Of a DNA stretch of 64,000 nucleotides, positions 1 to 11,323 are shown in pieces. Under the pieces are notes generated by a model. The model was not told where the DNA came from, made no database searches, and was given only the letters and a program-made list of their open reading frames with translations. The translations under genes and the position numbers were made by a program. This DNA is from Seriola aureovittata (taxonomy: Eukaryota; Chordata; Actinopteri; Carangiformes; Carangidae). The stretch spans positions 3,634,236 to 3,698,235 of the forward strand of contig NC_079380.1 of NCBI RefSeq assembly GCF_021018895.1, written 5' to 3'. Each line of letters begins with the position of its first letter. The first letter of the stretch is position 1.

Positions 1-424
1 TTTGTTATTAAAGTAAAGTATTGTTCTGAAAATGACCAGTCTGTGTGTTACTATTGGCAGACTTACCAAAATAAGAGCAGAACAGTAAAAACAGTTACAC
101 AAAACACCCTCGGGTTTCCTTAAAATACTCACTATTTTAGCTTTTCTCCTTATCTTGGTCTTATATTTAAGAAATCACTTAAAGTCAGTTAAACCATTGC
201 ACAAACACCTGAAGTTTAGATTTTCCTTACACATTTTGTGCTTTACTTCTTAATTTAAATGAGTTAAAAAAAAATGTTTTTGCAGATTAAGATTTAAAAT
301 AAGTTACACTCATACTGCAACATGGAAAAATATGATTAGGAAATATATATGTGATGTCATATTATTCTATTTAAGAAGAAGATCATTCGGGAATCAAAAG
401 TATCTAATTGAATGATTTTATTGT
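1..424. other. AT-rich sequence, no gene seen
   Basis: The stretch is AT-rich and holds no supported ORF, splice-flanked exon or RNA gene. Near its right edge, the minus-strand reading of 417-422 is AATAAA. That could serve as a polyadenylation signal for the minus-strand ORF ending at 695, but it lies beside the repeat that starts near 420. Confidence 0.5.
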
Positions 425-690
425 CCAAATTAGAGTTTGAATTAGAGTGTGGGAAAAACCGGAGGACCCGGAGGAAAACCCACGCCAGGACAGGGAGGAA
501 CTGGGTCCAGTGGTGGTCCTGGCTTCAGTAACGAGGTCAGAACCACCAGTGAGCCCAGTTCCCCCCTGTGTGGCACATTATAAACTAATGATAGGAGACA
601 GGCCAGGGCTGTTGACCAGCATTAGCCTGTCCTGTTGACACAGGCAGTGAGGCAACAGTGCTAGCCGCTGCACCACCGTGCCACCTTCAG
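420..690. repeat. Dispersed teleost-type repeat, copy 1
   Basis: This segment shares blocks with 23390-23550: an ATTGTCCAAATTA block, a block resembling GAGGAAACCCACGC, and a block resembling GCAGTGAGG-ACAGTGCTA. The right end (CACCGTGCCACC) resembles the end of a repeat very common in fish genomes, as I recall it. I cannot name its class. It ends about 5 bp from the stop codon of the minus-strand ORF at 695-1489, so that gene's 3' UTR would be repeat-derived. Confidence 0.65.
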
Positions 691-694
691 AAGT

Positions 695-1489
695 TTATAA
701 TAAGACTATGGCCAAGACGGACCACAAGCCACAAATAGCGATGACGCTCATGACGGGCCAGAAGTTTTCTCTCCATGCAGATGTCTTCCTCTTGCTTGCA
801 GACACAGTCAAGTGCTTAGAGATGTTTGCTTGTAAAGACTTGATGATGACCGCTTCCACACATGGCTGCTCTGACAGGATTACAAACTTGAGTGAGCTCT
901 TCCCGCCAAGCTTCTTGGTGAGATCTTTGATGACGGCCCTGCAGATCTGCTTGATGTCTTTGTCGCTGGGGCAGAAACCGTCACTCACAGTGAATCCTTG
1001 CAGCGTTTGGTCCACCAGCTGTTTGGTGTAGGTGGCCAGTTGCTCCTCCGTGCAGATGTCGAGAACACGGCACTTAGTCAGCAGTCTCACGGTCAGCAGG
1101 GTGACAAACAGCTTGGTCTTGTCGATGGCTTCGAAGCCGGAGGAAGGAGAGTCAGCAGAGTTGGTGTTCTTCTCTGGTGTCTTTATGGAGATCTTCTTGT
1201 CCTCTTGGGTGAGGTATATGGTCTCTATATCATCTTCTGGGAGTCTTGGCTCTGCCGGGGCTTCACAGCTGGAGGCGGGAGAATCAAACTCTCCTCTTGG
1301 TAACTCCAGGATGATCGTAGAGGCGCTTGGCTGGACAAGAATCCGTCTTACACCATGGGGGAAGGGAGTGAATCCGCCAGAGGCTTGGAACATAGCAGAC
1401 ACATTGGGACTCAGGGACCTGGTGTCAGGGTGAAGGTCAGCAGCTCCAAGAACAGGAGCGGCCGAGCCTTCAGGTGAATTGTTTTCCAT
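695..1489 (-). CDS. Intronless ORF, uncharacterised protein with C-terminal membrane anchor
   Basis: The ORF runs from an ATG at 1489-1487 to a TAA at 697-695 and encodes 264 residues without a stop, which is long for this repeat-rich region. I do not recognise the family. Residues 1-90 are low in order and rich in Ser, Pro and Ala. Around 85-105 is an acidic patch followed by a Lys-rich stretch. Residues 120-230 read as amphipathic helices and strands (LFVTLLTVRLL, SSLKFVILSE). A Lys/Arg-rich hinge (SASKRKTS) precedes a hydrophobic tail, about residues 241-264, containing FWPVMSVIAICGLWSVLAIV. That layout suggests a tail-anchored protein with a cytosolic N-terminus; this is inference. No splice acceptor was seen at the start, so it may be a single-exon gene, a retrocopy, or the last exon of a longer gene. 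Confidence 0.5.
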   Translation of the reverse strand: MENNSPEGSAAPVLGAADLHPDTRSLSPNVSAMFQASGGFTPFPHGVRRILVQPSASTIILELPRGEFDSPASSCEAPAEPRLPEDDIETIYLTQEDKKISIKTPEKNTNSADSPSSGFEAIDKTKLFVTLLTVRLLTKCRVLDICTEEQLATYTKQLVDQTLQGFTVSDGFCPSDKDIKQICRAVIKDLTKKLGGKSSLKFVILSEQPCVEAVIIKSLQANISKHLTVSASKRKTSAWRENFWPVMSVIAICGLWSVLAIVLL

Positions 1490-1976
1490 CACAGAAACAA
1501 ATGAGTGTCTTGAAACTGGGAGCTCAGATAGAGGTGTGTGTCTCTGGTGAGGTCTTCAGTACAATGATCAACAATCAGGAAAACTGTAAGTTTACTTCAC
1601 ACACATGTGCCTTTGAAGTACAGCTGATCAAAGGCAAATTGAACGAGCAATCTAGAATCTGACGTGGCTACTTCACAGCTGCAACGTCCTCACGCACACG
1701 TGCGTGCGTACACATATCGCAGCAATCATAGACACGCTCGTAGGCACGTACGCTTGCGACTCTCAGCGCTGTTTTCGTCATTTATGTAATTTAGTTTGAA
1801 TGTTAATGTTGGATATATATGTATGATTTTCCATCAGGTAGTCACTATAATAATAATGATGTGATTATATCGGGCCGACACTATTTTAGCATTATATACA
1901 CTCAAATGATGCGCTGGCAACAAGCGGCGGCAGGTCTGCTTAACGCTTAGTTTTTTTTTTTGCAATATATTTGTAT
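1490..1976. other. Gap between the minus-strand ORF and the LINE fragment
   Basis: There is no supported gene. The part near 1490 would be the 5' flank of the minus-strand ORF. A CpG-bearing alternating purine-pyrimidine patch with CACGTGCGTGCG lies at about 1690-1715. I looked here for the missing first exon of C16orf89 (ATG plus hydrophobic leader plus GT donor) and did not find one. Confidence 0.4.
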
Positions 1977-2540
1977 TTATTAGTATATTTTTTTTCGAGT
2001 GACGTTTTTTATTCTACGTCGTTGTTTCGTCTGACGATGGAGAAAATAATGCAGATAAAGGAAGAACTCCGGGCTTTAAAGTGAACCAGATATGGAGTTA
2101 AACATCCCATACCGGCTGAGCTGAAGAAGAGCCGGGGCTAAGCTAAAGGCTAGGACATGGAGATATAAGCCTTTATACCTGGATAACAAGTGTGATGAAC
2201 TGGAGGCACTTGTGAAGAACCAGCGAGCACATCGTCTCATAGTCTCATGAGTTTCACGGAGACCTGGTTAGACGACAACACTCCCGACCGTTGTGTGGAT
2301 TTACCCGGCTTCACTGCAGTACGGGCGGACAGAGACGCCAGAGCAAGCGGGAAGAATAAAGGTGGAGGACTGGTTCTGCTTGTGAACAATGGATGGTTCA
2401 GCCCCGGTCACATCACGGTGAAGGAGAGGATATGCTGTCGGGATACTGAACTGTTGGCAGTTGGTCCTAGACCTGTACCAAGGGAGTTCTGTCACATCGT
2501 CGCCATTGTTGTTTACATTCAACCACGAACAGAACCTGGT
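1977..2540 (+). mobile_element. Non-LTR retrotransposon fragment (5' part with AP-endonuclease start)
   Basis: From about 2247 the plus strand translates to the start of a LINE apurinic-type endonuclease. Recognisable motifs are TETWLDD, then FTAVRADRD, KGGGLVLLVNN, and GHITVKERICC followed by ELLAVGPRPVPREF. These are typical of L2/CR1-like fish LINEs as I know them. The reading stops about 95 residues in, so only the beginning of the domain remains and the element is dead. The upstream 270 bp (DNA with GAAGAAGAGCCGGGGCTAA) probably belongs to the element's 5' end. It sits in the intron just before the first visible C16orf89 exon. Confidence 0.8.
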
Positions 2541-2545
2541 AGAGA

Positions 2546-2675
2546 GAACAATGAGCTAAGGGTCAGGGGGGTCACCAGCAGAATTAGGATTCATCCTCTG
2601 GGGAACAGGAATCTGAGTTTATGGAAGCTTCCATCCAATAGTTATTTCTGTGTGCGTTACCTCAATGTCAACTAG
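2546..2675. repeat. Dispersed repeat tail fragment
   Basis: It contains GGGTCACCAGCAGAATTAGG, then ATTCATCCTCTGGGGAACA and CCATCCAATAGTTATTTC. From memory, this block order recurs throughout teleost genomes as one composite repeat. It directly follows the LINE piece, so the two may be parts of one nested insertion. The class was not determined. Confidence 0.5.
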
Positions 2676-2792
2676 TGTTTTTAAATTGAGTGTAGCTGGC
2701 ATTTGTATGTAAACCTCCTGAGTAACATTATTTGTCTGAATAACGTGTTTTGCCGCTGATTCTTCTTCTGAGTTTTCTGTTTTGTGTCTCAG

Positions 2793-5700
2793 CTGAACTG
2801 AAGGAAGCGGTTCGGACGTGGCCTCACACCGACCCGGTCAGCTGGGCTCAGAGAACCTCCGCCGTCGCTCTTGTCAGGCGTCTGGACCAGAGCTTCGACA
2901 AGGCCGTCGCCGCCCTGCAGCAGAACGACCCCAAATACTACAGAGGTGAGACTTTCACGTCCGCAGAAGGATCTCCCAGAAACCCTGTGGTATGATGTCA
3001 GCTGCAGCGGAAAAAGTACACAAAGAAGAGCTTCACTTGATCCAACCCAGTTTCTTTCGTTCTTTCACTGGTGTGTGTTGTCCAGAGTTTGAGCCGCTGC
3101 TGTCCTGGAGCTTCTGGTTGATTCCTCAGGAGTGGAGCTCCACAGACCCCAGCCTGGTCTACCCCTCCACCATGACCACCGAGTGTTATGACGAGCAGCT
3201 CAGTGACAAGTGTCTGACCCTGCTGCTGGGAACCTGGTACGAACACACAACACACACTGTAGCATGGGAAATCTCACGGAGAGGGGATGTGACTTTAACT
3301 CAGCCGGGTTCATATCCCGTCTGCTCACAGTTTATTTCTTTTGATCTAAAGATCTTGAACTAACCTTGACCAAATGTTTTAGTTGACTAATCTTAACCAC
3401 ACCTTAACCGGAGAGAAGGCAGATCAGAAAATAATAATTTTCATTTTAAGTAAAGAGTTGCTGCTGTTTTTCTGTTTATCAGGAAGATGAACGGGACGCC
3501 CTGCATCGTCACCAAGCCGTGTCGGGACACCATGACTCAGTTTGGTTGTCCACACTACTCTCTGTCCCACCAGCTGCTCTACTTCATGATCGGAAAAATG
3601 GTGAGATGTGCAACAAATCATCCAAACTTTTTCACCCACTGACAAGCCTTTAGGAAAACATATTTCTTATTTGGACTCACACTGTCCTGCTGCCCCAAAT
3701 ACTCACTAGAGCAGCAAATGTGGATTAATCCGCCACTGGAAGTAGTCCCCAACTAATCCTTAATATATTGCGGTTTGTTTGATAAAAACTAAAGTGAGCA
3801 GCTGATTTAGGAAATTAAGTCTTTTTTCCCTAAATAAAACCATGTGGTTGTGAGGTGTTTTGAAAGATTTCTGTCTTCAGTAGGAACCTGTTTGTTTGGA
3901 GCTGAGCTGTTGGTTTGGTTTTGTACGAGATTTCTTAGCGCTAAAAAAAATTGAATATCCTCAGATCCTCTAAATCATAATTAAAACTAAGTTGAAAACA
4001 AGAGCCTTCCAGTATTAGCTTTTGATATTCCCTGTGTACAAGTGCAATTTTCTTTTCAAATGCTAAATGCCAAATGACAAAATAAGGAGGTAATAGAAAT
4101 AATTGGAATTCATTCACTGGGAACCTCGAATATAGATTTCACAGAACCTGGTCTGGAGCGAAGTGTTGGACTGAAGTCACAACCTTTAATGCTCCATCAG
4201 TAAAAACATCCTGTACAGTATAGGAAAAGGAAAAGGACCTGCATACCTGCAGATGCGAAGATTAAAAAAAGAGAGTTACCCATAATTCAGCAGGAATGAT
4301 CAGAATTGTCATGGTGTTTATTACCTGGACTACAGGTCAGATTCTGACTGGTTTGTGTTTCCCTCTCAGAGAGGCTGCACCAACCTGCTGAAAGGCGACA
4401 CACGGGCGTCCAGAGCCAACATGACTGAACAAAACTACGAGAGGATCTTCTGCTCCAACATGATGAAGACCAACCAGGACATCATCAAAGACGGTCTGAC
4501 CGAGCAGACGGTCGACATCTTCATCGAAAACAGTGAGTGTCTCCCATCCCGCCAGCCTCATAACTGTAGAATTTCCTATATTTTTTATTTATATGTAGTT
4601 TCTTTCTGTTTTATTATATTTTCACAGTGGTGACTGAAGCTTCATCTTCTCTAATAAATGATGCAAAAGCCTGAAAACATGAAAAAATATGTGGTTTTCA
4701 ACAGAAATATTAACATATTTAACAGCTTTATTGTTGTAGACGTTCTGTCTAAATCTGTCTTTTTCCTTACACACAGAAATCTGCACTGTTAACATTTGTA
4801 TTTATCTCACCCATTTTTTTTGTTTTGAAAATAAAGTCAATTCTTGAAGGTTTAATCTGAGGTCCAGCAGGAGATTCAGCAGAAAGAGTTTTGAAAAATG
4901 AATCTGTTGCTGCCTGAGTTGATCTCCTCTGCTCTCTGTCGACAGTTCTGATTTGTGGACTGGCCGGTTTCTCCGACTTCTACAAAGCTGACTGGCTGCA
5001 GCACATCCTCAGGCTGCAGGATGAGGAAGTCGGCTGCTTCGGGAGAGACAGTGAGTGTTTGAACACAATTATAATGATCAAAACCAGTTATAAAAACTTT
5101 GAATGCTACTGAATCTAAATCATAATTATCTCATAGTTTAATTTTTTAAGCTCAATATCTTGTGTTGATGTTAACTTAAAAACTTGAACATTTATACCCA
5201 TTTCTCCTATACTGAAGGATAATTCCACTGCTAACCCACAATGACTTTAACGCTAATTACATGTAACCCTATAAAAATAACTTGTGCTGCTCCTCCTGCA
5301 TCTTCACTCTCAGACTGTTTATACTGATGCACAGTTCTGAAGTGGTTCAGTCTTCTATCTATCTAATTCTTGTCACGTGTATTTAAACATAAATGAGTCA
5401 CATTAGAGATTTACAAATTTGAGGTTCCTAGTTCCTTTTATCACGAGCCAAAAATATCAGAAAAACTGGACTTACTTTTTACTTGGAAGGCATCAACATG
5501 GATGGATGGCTGGCTGGATGGATGGACGGACAGATGGATGGATGGCTGGCTGTTTGGATGGATGGACAGATGGATGGATGGTTGGATGGATGGATGGCTG
5601 GCTGTATGGATGGATGGCTGGCTGGATGCATGGACGGATGGATGGATGGACAGATAGATGGATGGTTGGATGGCTGGATGGAAGGCTGGCTGTATGGATG

Positions 5701-6423
5701 GATGGACAGATGGATGGATGGATGGTTGGAAGGCTGGCCGGATGAACATGATTTTCTCTGCTGGTTCTTTCCTCAGAGAGCATCATCTCTCAGATCATTG
5801 GAGACGAGCTGCTGGAGCAGCTGCAGCCTCACAGGAGAGTGAAGAGGAGGGAGAAGATACTTCCAGGTCAGACATTCTGACGTATCTGGATCTGTTCACT
5901 GTTGTGACAGAGCTTGTGTTCAATGTAAAGATGGTTGCAGATGGTTTCTCACCACAGGTCAGACCATAACTCAGGTCAACTCATATAAGTATTTGACAGT
6001 GCATCCAGATGTTGCTCCTTGCTGAGGGGGAATGTAGTTAACAGCCTGTTCCAAACTGCACCAACATACACTAAGCAAGCACTTTATTAGGAACACCACA
6101 CTAACACTGGTTAGTTCCTCCTCTGCGCTCAAGCAGCCTCAGTTCTTCATGTCATGGATCCACCAGATGTTGAAACTTTCCTCTGAGACTTTGCTCCATG
6201 GTGACACGATGCATCACATAATTTCTGCTGATTTGACAGCTTTAACTTGTAATGGGGTGCACCAGATCCTTTTCACCTCAAATCGCCTTCTCTCCTCTCT
6301 GCCATTTCTCGCCTAACAGATGGCTGCTCCAGTCACATGACCGCAGTGGCTGTCGGTGCTCTGGGAGGATACCTGAACTATTACCTGACAGAACAGGACA
6401 TAACGAAGAGGCCGCTCTCCTGA
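2793..6423 (+). CDS. c16orf89: C16orf89 (UPF0764) homologue, seven visible coding exons, first exon not found
   Basis: Coding exons: 2793-2945, 3086-3236, 3483-3600, 4370-4532, 4946-5050, 5777-5866 and 6320-6423 (stop TGA). All internal borders have AG/GT and compatible phases. They give 293 residues in one frame. Marks matching vertebrate C16orf89 as I know it: NDPKYY, then [15 protein letters not shown], the Cys-rich [68 protein letters not shown], and the end block [17 protein letters not shown]. Human C16orf89 is a secreted, thyroid-enriched glycoprotein of unknown biochemical role; many paired cysteines here fit secretion. The signal-peptide exon is missing: the first visible exon opens in phase 1, so at least one exon lies further upstream or outside the window. 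A GGAT satellite fills much of the intron before exon 5777-5866. Confidence 0.9.
5498..5744 (+). repeat. GGAT-family satellite in a C16orf89 intron
   Basis: About 245 bp of imperfect GGATGGAT, GGCTGGCT, GGACAGAT and GGTTGGAT tetramers form a higher-order pattern, ending some 30 bp before the acceptor of exon 5777-5866. Apparent ORFs on both strands (WMDGW and HPSIHPS readings) are translations of the repeat. Confidence 0.97.
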
Positions 6424-7026
6424 ACGCGCCCCTCCTCACCCTGCTTCCACGCAGCCGGGGCTGCGTGCGTTCAGGCGAGCAAAACATTGTAGATCATCAG
6501 GTAGAGACAGAGCTCCGACACAATATGTTGCTTTATGAACACAGTGGTAAGATGATGAAATACTTGATGAAATTTTTTTTTTCACATTGTATTCCATGTC
6601 CTGACTCCTTCCTGAGGACGTAATTAATCTCAAACAAGACGCCTTTAGAAAGTGCTGATGATTTGGATGATACTCATTATAAACAACCTGATTGATTGAA
6701 AAGTGCTGATCATGGATGTCTGATCTTTATCAAACAAATGTCTGAGGCAGTTCATGTTTCTGTCCAGCTCCACATGGACTCCACATACAGTCAGACAGGT
6801 AGTGTCTTAAGGCTGCTATTTAGTGATTGGTGTTTGCTATGAGTCAATGCATACAGTTCAGGATCTGGTTTTTTTTGGGTCTGGGAGAATTTTTTCTTGC
6901 ATTTATCACAGTTTTATATTTTAAGAGCGAGTCAATGTGTCAGAATCAGATTTTGCTTCTTGCCACACAAGTACTTAATCATTTTCGTGATGCACCAGGT
7001 GCAGCTGAGTCGGAGGGATAGATAGT
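6424..7026 (+). other. Probable 3' UTR of c16orf89
   Basis: No other gene is seen. If the AATAAA at 7997-8002 is the one used, this and the following inverted-repeat element belong to a roughly 1.6 kb 3' UTR. I saw no earlier AATAAA between 6424 and 7997. Confidence 0.4.
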
Positions 7027-7452
7027 AGCTGTGTCCCAATTCAGAGGCTGCATTTGAAGAGTGATTGCGTCACAGCTGTGTGACTAGGACATCCCATTTT
7101 GAAGGCTCCTTCAAATGTGGCCTTCTTTTCCTGGGCCACCTATCCCAAGACTCATTGCGTGGCGGTAATGAAAGCAAACAACACGGACAGAGAGCCTGAG
7201 GATTACACAAAATGTAAGTTTTGGGTTTCAGCTCAGTTCAACTGTTAAAACCAAATGCCTCAAAACCTCAGGGTCAGGGTTGCTAGGCTACAGGAGCTGA
7301 GCGGGCACAGCTGGTGACGCAAAGCGAAAATCCTCCATAGGCCAGACCGTCTCATTTCGGTTCAGCCTTCGTGGTCTACGATGGCGACGAAGGGCCGCGG
7401 CTTCATAGACTGCATCCTCCGAGGCATGTGGCCCCTGAATTGGGACACAGCT
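7027..7452. mobile_element. MITE-like DNA element, intact copy with 18-bp inverted termini
   Basis: The left end AGCTGTGTCCCAATTCAG (7027-7044) is a perfect inverted repeat of CTGAATTGGGACACAGCT (7435-7452). The 426-bp element has no coding capacity. Internal blocks recur at 37634-38085 and 58468-58857, for example TTTGAAGAGTGATTGCGTCA, CCCATTTTGAAGGCTCC, CCTATCCCAAGA and CATTTCGGTTCAGCCTT. No clear target-site duplication flanks it. The superfamily (hAT or Harbinger type) is not decided. Confidence 0.85.
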
Positions 7453-7996
7453 CGTGACAACAGTAACAGTGATGTCATTTCCAAGTTGATAGTTTCTGTC
7501 TGAATGAGATTTTCAGGTGTCTGTAATATAGTTTGATGTTTCAGGCTGCTGGGATCATCCAGAGTGAAAAAGTTTGCTTAGGAGGGAGACAGGTGAGACA
7601 GCTGTCTCGTCAAAGACATTCAAGCCACAAAAGTCACTGCTCACGTGAAAAGTGATGGCAGTGGTGTGAAGAATGGGGGGGGGGGAAGAGAGAAGGACTC
7701 CACACAGTCGACCAGTTACTGTGAAAGTGGGCGTGAGTCAAACTGTTGGTTTTGGAAAGTTACAAGGATAGAGTGGAAAGGTGTGGGGTCCTGGAGTCCG
7801 GGGGTCTCAGGTGCTGTTTGACCATGAGACAAGTAATTCTGCTGGAGCATACTGATGCCCTTCAGACAAACTGGTGGTTCTTACAGGGTCTTTCTGCAAA
7901 AATGCTTAAGAACAGGAAACACTCAGTTAACAGCCATTCAAAGCCTGATTGGAGCATCCCAGTTTCATAGGCCAAGAAATATTTACTGTAGCTTTA

Positions 7997-8002
7997 AATA
8001 AA
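7997..8002 (+). terminator. Candidate polyadenylation signal for c16orf89
   Basis: AATAAA lies 1,574 bp after the C16orf89 stop codon and is the first such hexamer I saw downstream. A closer variant signal could be used instead. Confidence 0.45.
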
Positions 8003-8075
8003 AACATCTAAAATGTGCTGTTATCTACAGGCAAAGACTTCGCAGGACACTAACCTTTTTCCAAAAATAATAATC

Positions 8076-8081
8076 TTTATT
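8076..8081 (-). terminator. Candidate polyadenylation signal for ttc30a
   Basis: The plus strand reads TTTATT, so the minus strand reads AATAAA. It lies about 750 nt past the ttc30a stop codon. It faces the C16orf89 signal at 7997-8002, so the two transcripts would end within about 100 bp of each other or overlap. Confidence 0.5.
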
Positions 8082-8831
8082 GTCTTTAAATTATGATTTT
8101 GCTTTTCACAAACATTTTATCTGCTGAATATAAAACCACAGAACAGGGCTGGAATATGAACACAGCTGTACAACCAGCACTCACCAAAGAGAATATGAGC
8201 ATGAATGTATGTAGATGAACTTACATACAAGCTGTTATCATGTATTCCATGTTAATAGAATAAACACAGCCAATAAAACAAAGCCTGAAAATCTGCTCTG
8301 TCTACAAACCTTTTTATACTCACTGAGTAGTTCTGATAATAAATGCAGATCATCTCTCTTTATGTTACTGGCTATACGACTGTGTAAAGTGGAGCTGACG
8401 CTGGTGCACCAGACCTCCTTTAACAGCCACAATGAGAGAAAGAACACTAACTGATTATATAAGATTCTGTTGGAGCTCTGGGATTTTGTCCTCCTGCCAA
8501 ACCTCCCTGAGCTCAACTCAAATTCAAAATAAAAGCTTCCCCTGGTGTGTGTGTGTGTGTGTGCGTATGTGTGTGCGCTAAAGACTGAAAGACGGAGTAA
8601 GTCCAAAAGCTGGGAAAATGTCAGGGACTGGACATGGTTTTAATTCTCAGACATATATGACTGCACAGCTGGTTTGATTTAAAATACATCAGTAAATCTG
8701 TGTGTTTGTGTGTGTGTGTGTATGTGTCTGATTGTCTCTGGGTTTATGTTAATTATCCTTTAAGTCGAAGACATTGATAGTCAGGGATGTATTTTGGGAT
8801 CAGACATTACACTGACACCCGTGTGATGATG

Positions 8832-11288
8832 TCACTTGTTCCAGCCAATGACCTCGTAGAACAGCGCCTTGAGAAGCCGAGCCTCGTAGGTGACGGTGTT
8901 CTTGCCGATGTGAATGCGAACCTCCTCCAGAGGCTGCTCAATGATAGCTGGAACCTCCTTTCCGTAGACTACAAAAAGCAGAATTATTATCAGCATCAAC
9001 TTGACCAGAGCAAGACTGAACAACTAAAGGCCCGCTAGTGTTTCCTAGAGGCCGCAGTGTTCATTACACCCACATTTGAATGTGTTGGAATGGATTGATC
9101 CAATGGTGGTGATAGGGGGAAGATCATGGCATCATTAAAATGTAAAGGGTTCATCCACTGAGGATCAGAAAATGTTATAAATATGGGTTGTGATGTACAG
9201 GCCATTCATAAATATATAAAGTTCTTCCTAAATTCTTAGTAACTCCTAGTTAGTTTTAAACCCCTGAGTGGCTGAGCGAATTCCACTGGTTTTACTTGTG
9301 TGTGTATGTGTGTATGTAGAGTACTACTGCTAATGGAAAACACTAGTATAAAGCCTTGTGTCACTTGAGTCAATGTGGTTTGGGTCTGAAGACAAGTTTG
9401 AAAAGTAAAAAAATCTGGGGTTGTTGAGTCAGAAAGAAGCGAGTTTACCAAACCTCTGTAGCCCACTGCTCATCTCTGCTGAGGGCGACATGATACATTA
9501 GTCATTACGAGCATAATGCACTCAAATCTTTGACTGAATTGCCTGTGGCTGAGTTGCATTATGGGTAATGTAGGCAGCAGGTTTTGACAAGGAAGAGGAA
9601 ATATGTATCTCAGATTTTTTGTAAACTGTGTATTGTGAGTGTGACCATGTTAAAACAGTGCAATGTTAAATCAGTGGAGTTCCCTTAGCTATCACGAGCT
9701 AGAACAAGACTCCCAAAAGTAAATAATAGTTTTAGGTGGTCTACTTCGTAAACCTGTGCAAATAGAGGTATCACTTTGTTCAGTTTATATTCGCACACAC
9801 GTAGAAATACGTGTGTTTCACAGTTCATGGTATTCATTTTACAATACCTGAAGTTTAAGGGGTAGTCAGTTCACATCATTATTAAACTGTGTCTGGACTT
9901 CCCAATTACCTCCTTTACTCTTCACTCTAAACAGATCATAAATGAACAAACTCATTTATGTCAGCTAGTTCAGTTCACTATGTAACAGTTAGACCTGGAA
10001 GTTAGTAGGTTTGAATATTTAGTAATAACTAATAACTATATATGCACCATATATGTGCAGCAACTGTTGTAACCTATAGTTAAGTAAATCCTTATGGCGA
10101 CCTTATGGAGAAAGTGGAAAAGTCAGGGAGTCCCTATAATCTTCCGGATTCATCGTCTGAAGTTCATGAATATCAGTGCAAATTTGATCAAAATCTGGCC
10201 AGTAGATCTCAAAATAAACAAGTATGGACAAAATGTTGATCACCAAGGAGAAATCTTGAGCCAAAGAGGGGGCTGGAGGAAATCTCAGGGGCCACCGAGT
10301 TCATCATCATCAGCATTCAGGATTCATGAGATACTGAATCCGTCAATTCAAACACAGGATATTAAATGGTTTTTTGGATTTTAGCCTTTCGTCACACTGG
10401 CGGTGGAGTGGTCCAGCATTTTTGAAAGTGTGTGTTTGTGTGTGCGTGACCGCTGCTCACCCTCACAGTGCTCCAGGAACTGAATACACTCCTGTACCAC
10501 AGTGTCCCTCAGCATGACCATGTGTTTGGACACGTTCTCCAGCAGAGAGAGGAAACAACGCTTGGCGTAGAACCATGTGTCCGTCCCCAGCTACACACAC
10601 AAACACAGACACACAGACACACACACACACACACACATTAACTTTTTACTCACATGTATTTGTCATAGTTCATAATAAAACACTAAAAGCCTGAAGTCTT
10701 GTTGGTGTCTTTGTTTTTCTAAACCTTTACAGTTATGGTTTAACAACACAGGATGTTGCTTGGCACTGACCCCCGTGTGAAACCTTGTGGGTGTGAAGGA
10801 ACCAGAATTCAGACATGATGATCAGGTTGTGAAACACTGGCATGACTGTGGCTTTACATTCCAGAGCTTCTCTCCACTTTCCCTGTGAATGTGACTCTGT
10901 GGTGGTGATTGTTGTGAGGATGAGAGGGGAAACACTCAGGATGACGGCTTGTGTTCTCAGCTGGAGTTTAGTGGACTCAGCTGCAGCCAGAGTCTGCTGT
11001 TGTGACTGGACCAGATCAAAGGTCCCAAAAAGAGCAGCTCGGTCTCAGAGAAGACCCTCGGCCAGAGAGTCCTGCAAGACTCAGGAGGATTCAACATTGA
11101 CAGTGACTGGTATTTGTCTTTTAATTGTCAAATTTTAACACTAAAATTATTGTGTCCATACCTCAGCCAGTAAAAAAACAAAATAACAAACAAAATACTC
11201 CCTGCAGCCCTTGAAAAATAAAAGCCAAACAGCTTTCCTTAAAAAATATGACTTGAATGTAACCTGTTGTTTAAGGTTGACTGTCGGG

Positions 11289-11323
<35 letters not shown>

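Noticed and set aside
2750..2995. Hydrophobic leader ([13 protein letters not shown]) before the C16orf89 exon, looking like a signal peptide
   Set aside because: No ATG precedes it in frame. The DNA is a pyrimidine-rich tract ending in CTCAG, so it is the 3' end of an intron. The known family also has more residues before this point.
5419..5842. Long ORFs on both strands over the GGAT satellite
   Set aside because: The tetramer array is open in several frames by composition; only exon 5777-5866 is coding here.
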